This document shows, in pieces, positions 25,096 to 35,064 of a stretch of 64,000 bases of DNA. Made by a program: the position numbers and the translations under genes. The notes under the pieces were generated by a model. It was given only the letters and a program-made list of their open reading frames with translations. It was not told the DNA's origin and made no database searches. The stretch comes from Solanum dulcamara (lineage: Eukaryota; Streptophyta; Magnoliopsida; Solanales; Solanaceae): assembly GCF_947179165.1 (NCBI RefSeq), contig NC_077238.1, positions 81,931,757-81,995,756 on the forward strand, in the 5' to 3' direction. Each line of letters starts with the position of its first letter. Within the stretch, counting starts at the first letter, position 1.

Positions 25096-26006
25096 AGTGA
25101 GAACACTGTTGATTCTGTGGCGGGAATACAAAGAAGACACCCCATATGTGTGTGTATTCTACTTATTTAATATTACAAGAGTTCAAGAGAAAAAACTCTT
25201 ACAGAGAAAATTTATACTTCAAAATTGATATATCATCTGTATGACACAATAATGAAGTATTTTGAGTAACATACACGAATTATTTTGAGTAACATACAAG
25301 AATTAAATTGTATGAGGATATATGTAGCTCGGAATATTCAAAAATGCCATCGGCGCTTGTCATATCCTTCAAAAGTAGTTGCATTTTTGGAGGATTTGAC
25401 ACGAGTTTGACAACATTTTTGGAGAGTCTGAGCAACAATTGCTTTCTCTGTCTATAGCTTATGTACATTTTATGTGTACACTAAACTTTGTATTGTATAC
25501 AAGTTCATTTATCTCCTTTGGAAATTCAAGAACTTGATGCCATAGGCAAAAACAAAGCAGAACAGAACAACCCAAGCAACATGAGCAACAGCAACAACTC
25601 CCAAGAAGTCATACTCAAATCCCAAATATTCTTTTAAAAATAGCTTTAATGGTATTTCGCCAACGCCTGGTACCTCAATGTTATCGTCCTTGTCGCCTAC
25701 CTGAGATGTTACAAGACCATATATCGTCCATGCTACTGGAGAACCCCAATAATACCACCTCCACCATATCGGAATTTGCTGCAAAAACAATTTTTTTGAT
25801 GTATCAGATTGAGATCTTTTTCCATGCTTTAGATTTCAGGTAAGTGTGTTTTGCTTCTTTTGATGTGATGGTGATATTAGTTGAGCTTAAATGGAATCGT
25901 AAAGATTCATATAGTCGACTTTAACTTCTTTGGGAATTGGTGTTGAGACATAGTTGTTGTTGTCATTATTCTGTTTCTTTTGAGCTAAAATGTGTGCTTT
26001 TTCATA

Positions 26007-26230
26007 CTCCCTCCGTTTCAATTTTGGTTTGTCTGGTTTTGACTTGGCATAGAGTTTAAGAAAGTAAAGAAGACTTTTGAATTTTGTGGTCTTCATTTAA
26101 AGATATGTAGAATGTACCAAATCATTTTTTCATCTTGTGATCTTAAACATGTCATATGGAAAGTTAGAATTAAAGAGTTGTCAAAAAGGAAATGAGGCAT
26201 TCTTTTTGAAACAGACTAAAAAGGAAAGTT
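26007..26230. mobile_element. One-ended Stowaway-like MITE in intron 19 of ABCG copy B
   Basis: The left end CTCCCTCCGTTTCAATTTTGG is intact. The right side reaches 'tttttgaaacagactaaaaaggaaag' but lacks the terminal repeat. It matches the element at 29879 in inverse orientation. Confidence 0.65.
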
Positions 26231-26905
26231 ACTTGTAGCGTCTTTTAAGTGACCTTATAGTATAAAATTTCTTTGACTCAGTCAGTGTAGAGAAGTTAAA
26301 CTCATTCTGATAGTGCCGGGGTTATTGTACTTACCGTTCTAGGGATAAGGAAACCGGAGAACAAGTTCCAAAAGCTGAGGAAGAATGACATGACAATGAA
26401 AGCAATCGGGTAGCTTGGAGTGAGTGCTACAAGCATCATTCCGTACATTGTGAAGTACACGAAGCACATGAAGACGAAGAAATAGAACCAACAGAATTTA
26501 ACAGCTGTCCAGTGGAAACCGATCATTGAGTATAGGAGGAGGCTATAAATAAAAGTCTGGATCGCGACATAGATAGTCTCTATGGCTACCTGCAACAGAA
26601 AAAAAGGAACATTTAGTTCTTCCACTATGACATATTTGTCTGAAAAGAAACTTTTGTAAGTTATGTTCTGTTGGTGCTTCGTTTACCTGAGCGAATGCAT
26701 AAGGCAGTGCAGAATACATCCCTGCTGCTCTTTCTCGATAAAAAACTGTTCTTTCTACTGCCACAACAGACTGGACAGCTGGAGTATTTGCTCCGCCAAG
26801 GAACACAACAGCAGCATACATAGCTCCAAGTAGATTCAATAAATCTTGTAGTTTGTACCTGTTATCATGATTATCATCACATCAGGTTGAACGGACTATG
26901 ATTGA

Positions 26906-27193
26906 GGCATACTGGAATAATACATAAACAAATACTCAAACTTGACTTTAGTTGGCAAGTAAGCCTCCAACTTTGAGAATGCACATCTAAACACCTCAAT
27001 TTGATCTCAACTGACAACTTAACACTCCAACTCGTCCCTATTATATCTCGTGGATACCTGATGCTGATGTGGGACATAAAATCTGGAGGTGTTTAGATGA
27101 TCATTTTGTAAGTTGGAGTATTCAACTAACACAATGGAGACGAGTTGAGGTGTCTAGATGTGCATACTCAAATTAATGTTTATGTATTATGCC
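26906..27193. mobile_element. MITE with GGCAT..TATTATGCC ends in intron 17 of ABCG copy B
   Basis: Same family as the elements at 11618 and 22648: the left end is 'ggcatactggaataatacataaaca' (with a small insertion) and the right end 'tgtttatgtattatgcc'. Flanks 'atgattga' and 'ttgattca' match at 6 of 8 positions. It sits in a different intron from the copy in ABCG copy A, so the two insertions are independent. Confidence 0.75.
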
Positions 27194-29878
27194 TTGATTC
27201 ATTGATAAAACAGTGATGACAGAAGGAGAAAAACGAATTCTTGTGCAAGCGAATGACTTACATTTTTTTCCCTTTATCCCAAAAGATTATTCCGAACATG
27301 ATTATTATCATTGCTGTCATGAAAAACCGTGTGGCGTTATATTGTGGATGCCTCCAATAGGACAAGTATTGCTTCCAAAAGCAAGCCTTGCACTGATTGA
27401 TGAACGATTGGGAGTATTTCGTAGGAAAATGAAGGTCTCGGGACCCTGTTGCTGGAATACTTAATTGTTTGATTAGTTCTTGATTCCTCCTGTGAAAGTT
27501 TGAGTTGTAAAACAGTACTGAAAAAATAATCAAAAGGACAATTTTATCTTTTTTAAAGTTACCTGTACAGATCAGAGTTCGCGTAAATATCTGTAAAGTC
27601 CACATTAAGTTGAGCCTCAACTGCTGGAGTGGTGATATCCAACATCCAAGTAGCTGGATTATATCCCTCTTTGATTGTAGGAACCCCCGGAACAGACTGG
27701 AAAAAAGGCGAGTTTTAGTTACTGATTTATCTATACAGTAACATCACGACAACTTGAAAATATTGAATGAGATGATACTGACTTGAAAATAATCAATCAA
27801 TAAGCGAGAATGATGTCCAAGAGTCCCTGCATAAATGACTTGTCCTCCTCTTTTCATTAACAACAGCTGCAAATGTTATCGTTCACATGAGAAGAACAGT
27901 GGCATCACAAAGAATTGCAGATTTTTGACAGTTAATACTCCCTCCATTTGATATGTGAAGGTGTTTAACTGGCGGAGAACCAGGGGAGTATATGCCTGTG
28001 ATCCAATCATTACCTCATCAAAAGCTTCAAAGATATCTATGCTTGGCTGGTGGATAGTGCACACGACAGTTCGGCCTGTATCTACTGTATTTCTCACAGT
28101 TCGCATCACTATTGCTGCTGCTCTAGCATCAAGTCCTGATGTAGGTTCATCCATGAAAATAATGGATGGATTTGCTACTAGTTCTACAGCTATCGTCAGT
28201 CGCTTTCTTTGTTCAGTTGAGAGACCATCTACCCCTGGCAGGCCAACTAGAGAATTTGTGAGAGGATTCAACTCGACTAGTTCCATTACTTCCTCGACAA
28301 AATTCTGAACAAAAACACTAGGCAAGTTAGTCCTTCACCTTCTTTTCGATGAAAATAAACTGACTCAATCCCAAGAAGATGGGGTCGTCTATTCTGTATT
28401 GTGATGATTCATCATAATAGACTAGTTTTACGCTGGCTGTCAGCCTATCGAGACCCTCCTTTTTTATCCGGACTTGGGACTAACAATGTGAACAAGGTTT
28501 AGAAACATATGCAGGAACAAAAAATCAAACTTTTGCGGACCAAGGGACGAGATGATAGAAGTAAATACCTTCCTAGTTTCCTTTTTGACATCCGGAGAGA
28601 GACGCAACCAAGCTGAATATATCAATGACTCATAAACAGTAACATGTGGAGAATGAATGTCATTCTGTTCACAATAACCGCTTATCCGTGCAAAAGTTGA
28701 TTGGTTTTTGGGATAACCAGAAATGATGATACTTCCATCAGTATAGCCACCGGTTTTTCTTCCTGCTAAGACATCCATCAAAGTAGTCTTCCCAGCTCCA
28801 CTTACACCAACTAAGGCTGTAAGGACTCCAGGCCTGAACGCGCCACTGACATTTCGTAGCAATTGGAGACAAGTCTCTTCAATTCCTTTGGCTTTCATTT
28901 CCTGACAGTCATACAACTGGATGATGAGTAAGAAATTAAGCATATCAGTATCATCGCTTAGAACCCGATGAATGTTTCTTACTGCTGGCATATCGACATA
29001 GTAATTGACATGGTTAAATGCAAGTGACAATGGCTGGAAAGGAAACACCATTCCGCTTTTTTTGTCTGCTTTTTTGTTATTCCTTACAGCCATATCTATA
29101 CCTGCAACGATCATTCAGTTTTTGCTTAATTTACACGAGTCTCTCTAAAGGAAGCGCATTTAGACATCTAAAGACATGAAAACTGGATATGTTTATGATT
29201 GTCTAACCTTCAAACGTTGCCGTGGTAAATGCTGAACTCTTCTCTGTTGATTCTTTGGGATTACGGTTTCTTTGCTCTTTTTTCTTACTTTTGTCATCAT
29301 CCATAGTAACAGATTTAGAATCAGCAGATGCTGCATTTGTTTACAAGAATGGATCAGTGAGCAACACATGAATTCCTGAAGTTATAAATAGAAGAGAGAA
29401 TTTCTATCATACGGTTCAGGTATGTCAGCGCCAAGATGAAACAGAAGTTGAAGAGAAATGAGAAGGCAAATAAGGCGATAACACATATCCAGAACATATA
29501 CTCGTCTAAATACATGCTCCTCGACTTAAGAATAACCTTGCCCACTGTTTCCTCAGAGAAATATGTGTCATTGTTAGGCTGAAAATAAAAAGATAGGTAA
29601 GTAAAGATAATCAAATGTTGATGGTAGTCACTGTTCACGAATGAATCGTAGAGCTTACAGTACTCCATCTTTTGTCCAGAAACTCATTGACGGCTATTGC
29701 ATTCTGTGCATATGACATAGGAGACACATAGTAGCCCCATTTTATCCATGGTCCGAGGTCATCTACATCAATAAATAAGCAATGGCATTAAGATTATTGG
29801 ATATTTCTGTGAACGTCGATCCATTTTAGTGTTCTAACTTCATTTATAGATCCTGATGTAAAAATCGACAATTTATCA

Positions 29879-30127
29879 CTCCCTCCGTTTCAATTTGTTT
29901 GTCTTGCTTTCCTTTTTAGTCTGTTTCAAAAAAGAATGTCTCTTTTCTTTTTCGGCAACTCTTTAATTCTAACTTTTTACATGACATGCTTAAGACCACA
30001 AGATTAAAGGTTATTTTGGTTCATTCTACGCATCGTTAGTTTAATATCACAAAACTCAAAAGACTTATTTACTTTCTTAAACTCTGTGTCAAGTCAAAAC
30101 CGGACAAACAAATTGAAATGGATGGAG
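29879..30127. mobile_element. Stowaway-like MITE in intron 8 of ABCG copy B
   Basis: Left end CTCCCTCCGTTTCAATTTGT; right end, inverted, CTCCATCCATTTCAATTTGT; TA follows on the right. The matching intron of copy A (19333-19486) is short and lacks it, so it inserted after the ABCG duplication or was lost from copy A. Confidence 0.8.
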
Positions 30128-33100
30128 TATAAAGAAATTCATCATAGAGAACTGACCTTTAGCAACAATGAAACCACCAAGCACAAAGATTATGAGTAGA
30201 GTGAAAGTGCCAATAGTGTTTGCAACTACTAGAGTTCTTCCAATTGCAGCAATAAAACGGAAGAGGGACAACGTCATCTGGTGCAGAGCGAAAAATACTA
30301 AGAATTGGCGGAAAAACCTGAAAAATTTCCGAGGTGCAAATAATGTAAGTTTGATCACTTTGAGCTAACTGTTCATTGTGTATTAAACATTTACATTGAC
30401 AATAGATCATATTCTTTAGTCTCTAGGAGTGAACGACGGGTACATACCTACTTGCAGCAGGAGCAAAACCAATGGTATAATAAGTAAGGAGAATCCATAT
30501 CAATGATTCCATAAAGGAAAGGGGGATTCTTAAAAGCCAAATGGGGAGAGCAAATGCCCAGGCAGGATAAAAAAGAGAGAATCTCTTTGTTTAAAGAACA
30601 CAGGAAGTCTGAAAAGGGTCAATGCAAGTTCTTCAGTACCGTTAAACATTACATTGATGAGGCTGAAAAACAATGCCCCGTAAAATTTGCCCCCGTCTGC
30701 AGTCTGTCCAACTTTCATATCTGTCCTAGAGAATACTGTAAAGGCTATTATTGACGTGATAATAATCTGGAATGTCTTGAATAAGTATAAGAACGAATTC
30801 CGCTTCATCAATAGCCATTCCCTTGAAAAACATGCCTTGAAGAGTTCCATGTTGGAAATACCATATTTTTCTGTGACAAGTGCAGCAGGATGGGCTCTTG
30901 TTTTGTCGTAAGCAACTCCAAGTTCATCGAAAAGTTCACGTCCAACACGGAAATTGGTAAAGCATTCCGCGAATTCAGCTGCTGTAGTGAATCTGTAAGG
31001 TTGTTTTTTTCTGAACCAATACTGTTCTTGGTCCTTTAGAGAAGTAACCTCTTGGAGGAAGTCAGCAATTCCTTTCCTTTCTGGGCATTTAAATCCAACA
31101 CTTACAAAAAACTCAAGCACGTTCTCTCTTGGACCTTGGTAGACTATGCGTCCCTCCGAAAGCAAAATGATATCATCAAAAAGTTCAAAAGTTTCAGGTG
31201 CAGGTTGAAGAAGGGATATTATCATAGTCATATCCATTATATGGACCATCTGCCTCATGTATTTTACAATTTGAAACGTCGTAGAACTATCAAGGCCCGT
31301 CGAAATTTCATCCATAAAGAAAACTTTAGCAGGACCAATTAACATTTCTCCTGTATTCAGTAAAAAAGTTGATACAAATGTCATAAGAATGAAATATAGA
31401 CGTTTAACATTTATATGGTTACAAAAGCATGTCATTAAGGGTATATGTGAAATTTAAAGGCACAGAATTCTACCAAATATAGAAAGATGCATTCTTTTCG
31501 GAACAGATTAAAAAGAAGAGATGTCATGTAAAATGGAATGGATGGAGCAGTAGCCTAGAAACCTGTCGTCAGACGCTTCTTTTGTCCACCTGATATACCC
31601 CTTCTCATCTGATCACCTACCATTATATCAGCACAGGTATCCAGTCCAAGAATCTGCAGACCACATCAATGATAAGATACTCCTTATCCGGTTCTTAGAT
31701 GCACGGAATTATCAGGATCTAACCTTAAGAACATAGTCTGTGATTAGACTCGATTCTTGGCCTGCAACTGCTGTGGCTTTCATAAATGCATCTATCTCAG
31801 GATCGGGTTTGATTCCCAATTCCTTTTCGCGCCTTGACAATTCAGTGAGGAGCTCATATCTCGTTCCAACTCCTAAACTACGTCCAGCAAAATCCAACGT
31901 CTCTCTGACTGTCATCTCTCCATGATGAAGATCATGCTGACTAATATAAGCACAAGTCCTTTGAGGGATAAAATCCGAGAGTTCATGACCACAATAACTA
32001 ATTTTTCCAGAAACCTAAACCAACGAACTAATAGTTAGATATACATCATAGAATAAACACTTTTACACCATAATTTCTCAAAGTTGAAGATTCACATACT
32101 CTTAGATCCTTGTCTGGCACTGCAGCAAGTGCCTTTAGCAATGTAGTTTTTCCACCTCCTGGAGGCCCAAGAAGTAGTGTCATCCTATAAGATACAACAA
32201 GCACAATGTGCTTTTCTGAGACTCCATTTGATGAAAAGCACTTTTCAAACTAAGCAGATTTTGGAAACTTCACCAAATAGACTATTTGACTAAAAGCAAT
32301 TTTTTAAAATAAACGGATATTGGAAGCTTCGCCAAACAGATTATAAATGGAACGTGTTCATTGAACATACCTTGATGGTTTTACAATTCCACTTACATCA
32401 CGAAGTATCTTAACGACCCTTTTCTTCGAAGGGACAAGCTTGACTTTTTCAAGAGCCCTGTATGAAATTTGAACATAAATAAGAAACTTGATTAGGACAA
32501 GTACCTTGCTTCACAGAGTGCTCACTCTACTTGCAAAATTAAACAACATAGAACCTGGGAATCATTATAATCATTGAAAGGAAATAGTACCTCTACAAAG
32601 TTGATGGTAGCATTACACAGAGTAGGTAGTGCTCTAGATCCAACATATGTATCTCCTTCAATGGAAAGATGCTCAAATCGAACTTCAATATTTGGAATAT
32701 CAATATCAACCCTATATCATGCAAAAAAAAAAAAAACCATCAAAATTCCTATTGAAAGATTATTGCACTCAAGGTTTGAGTCTTAACAATGACAAATAGG
32801 TGATTTCTTTCCATCTGACTAAGCCTTAATGAGCAAGTACTAGATAAAATAGTTGATGTGTGTACAAACTGACCACGACACCACCTTTATACGACAATGA
32901 AAGATAAAAAGTACTTTACCTATCAATCCTATCTCTTAGTCTAAGAAGAAACTTCTCATTATCTTCTTCCACAGTATTAAGCATACTTTCCATCAACTTC
33001 TTTTTGTCTTTCAATCCAAGATTGTTAACATCAACTTCTTGATGAACAACATTTCCATCATCCATTGTTTGCTTCAAAATATCTTTCCTCAGCCTATCAT

Positions 33101-33275
33101 ATGTCGAAAGTCTCTCAATTGCAGCCCATTTTAACTCTTCCTCCTCGTCATTTTCCCTCCCATTTCTTTGAAAAACATCACCTCCTGATGCAGTGCAAAC
33201 TTCCGTAACACGTACTGATCCAAAACTCATTCTCAATGACTTGGACGATTCATCTTTGCGTATAGTTGCTGACAT

Positions 33276-35064
33276 TTTCTGTTTAAAAAACTCAAAAATT
33301 GCACCTTTTTCGAATTCCCTGCTGTCAATTCAGAAACTCACACTAAGTTGTTTACTTTCTTAATGCATGATTTCATGAAATTCTTCACACACAAAAAACA
33401 CAGTTAATGCAAAAAAAAATCGTATTTTACTAATATATCTCTTCTTTTTACTTAGAATTTTTAGTGAACATATAATGATGAGAAAATTAGTGCACTTACA
33501 ACGTTTTCTTCGTGTTATACAGGTTTTATAATATGGTTGAGAAGAGAACAAGTCAAAAATACAGCTGAGTGGACCCAATCCATAGCAGAAATCAATGTGG
33601 TTACCGTACAAGTCAAACTGTCAAGTCAAATCGAACCGACGAATCAAGTACGACTAGTGCTTGATTTGATTGGTTTGGCATTTAAAAAAATAAACCAATT
33701 ATTATTGGTTTGGTTTGATATTAATAGAAAAAAAAAATCAAACCAAATATAAAAAAGAATGTCATTTTCTATATTTAGTAACTCTTTACGTCCAACATCT
33801 TACATAGCATATTTAACATCATAAAATTTAAAGGATATTTTGATATATTATATAAATTTTTATCTTAAAATCAGTAAATTTAAAAGTATTTTTTATTTTC
33901 TTAAACTCAGTGTCTTAACAACTTGTCATTACTTGAGCAACAACTTTTTAGGGTAAGGGCTACAAAAGAAGTACTACCTCCGTCCTATATTAGATGGATA
34001 TCTTACTAAAAATATTTGTCCTATATTATTTGATCACTTACTAAATCAAGATAGAATTAATTAATTTTTTCCTATTTTACCCTACAATTAATATGGTTTT
34101 TTGAATGTAAACAATTTTCAATACTAGCTATTTCTATACTCTATGTAAATTGCAGTGATATGAACAAAGGGAAAAATGGTAAAGTCTTCCAATGTATTAA
34201 TGATTTCTTAATCACCGTGTAAAGTTGGAAGTGCCTATGTGTGAAAAACGTAACTTAAAAGGCTTTTGGTGTTCGATATTCATTTTGGGGCACTAGTATT
34301 TAGGGAAAGCACTCTCTATTAGGATATTTTTTTTTCATTTTCAAGATTTGAACTTGGCTTCTTCTAATTAAGTTGGAGAGATCTTATAATTCATCCCATC
34401 ACAATCTTTCGACTCATTTTTTGTTTTTCATTTACTCTTCTCTCTTCTTTCCTCCAGAGATAGAGGCAGAATCAGTATAGTAATTACGTGTTTGATAAAA
34501 ATCAGTAATTTTATCTCAAATTTTATAATTACGTGTAATTTTGTCTCAAACTTCGTATTTATGTGTAAATAATCAACACAAAAGAAATTATGATTCAGAA
34601 ATGAGAACTCACAAACTCAAAATTTTGACTCCGTCATTATCTTTCTTAACAATTATAAGAAGTTGGTAGAAAATAAAAAAGATCAGAGCTGAAATGTAAG
34701 CAATTAATTCTAAGGACAAATAATCATTCAAACCAAAAAGAAAATAAAAAAAAAATGCAATGAATGTATTCAATTTCTAGGTGAAAAGGGTCATTTTATG
34801 ACATTACCACATCACAATTAATATAAAAATTCAATAATTGGGCATGCATGGTCCCAATGTCCTTTTTTTTCTTATCGATTTTCGGTATCTATTTTGGAGC
34901 TTTCATTAATTTGAATATGTGTTGGAAATTCGTTTCATTTTCGGAATAAAGCTCTTAAAAAAAGTAATTTTAATTTTAAGAATGAAGATGTACTTAATTG
35001 CTAACCCTATCCTAACCTTAGGCAGTTATGCATCCTAATGTCAATATTAAAGAAACAAATATAC
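33276..35064. other. Spacer upstream of ABCG copy B
   Basis: The first ~50 bases are the leader of copy B. A 'tcaaatcgaaccgac..ggtttggtttgatatt' stretch at about 33610-33750 resembles the interior of the hAT-like elements in this window, without ends. The remainder is AT-rich and gene-free. Confidence 0.5.

Larger units (their letters stand above)
24099..25508. other. Spacer at the axis of the inverted ABCG duplication
   Basis: Downstream homology continues beyond both stop codons: 'agagaaaacaattattgcttagactctccaaaaat' near 24139 matches the inverse strand near 25400-25450. The unique core is therefore roughly 24330-25270. It holds a ~38-bp tandem duplication at 24594-24668 and a tRNA-like stretch at 25021-25095. 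No gene was seen. Confidence 0.65.
25509..33275 (-). pseudogene. PDR-type ABCG transporter, copy B, disrupted
   Basis: It has the same 20-exon plan as copy A on the opposite strand: 33275-32920, 32711-32591, 32457-32371, 32184-32100, 32014-31724, 31653-31563, 31350-30448, 30317-30157, 29762-29659, 29578-29413, 29330-29208, 29101-28983, 28901-28569, 28304-28014, 27866-27783, 27696-27563, 27489-27262, 26858-26687, 26589-26335, 25778-25509. It keeps an ATG (MSATIRKDE..), [31 protein letters not shown] and [12 protein letters not shown]. Two lesions are visible. The exon 3 acceptor has moved 2 nt downstream, so normal splicing meets a stop within three codons. Exon 7 has 2 extra T in the 'ctcttttttatcc' run (+ strand about 30568-30575; copy A has 'ctattttatcc'), which shifts frame inside the first membrane domain. 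A 12-nt deletion in exon 12 is in frame. It is probably a pseudogene unless alternative splicing or sequencing error explains both lesions. Confidence 0.85.
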
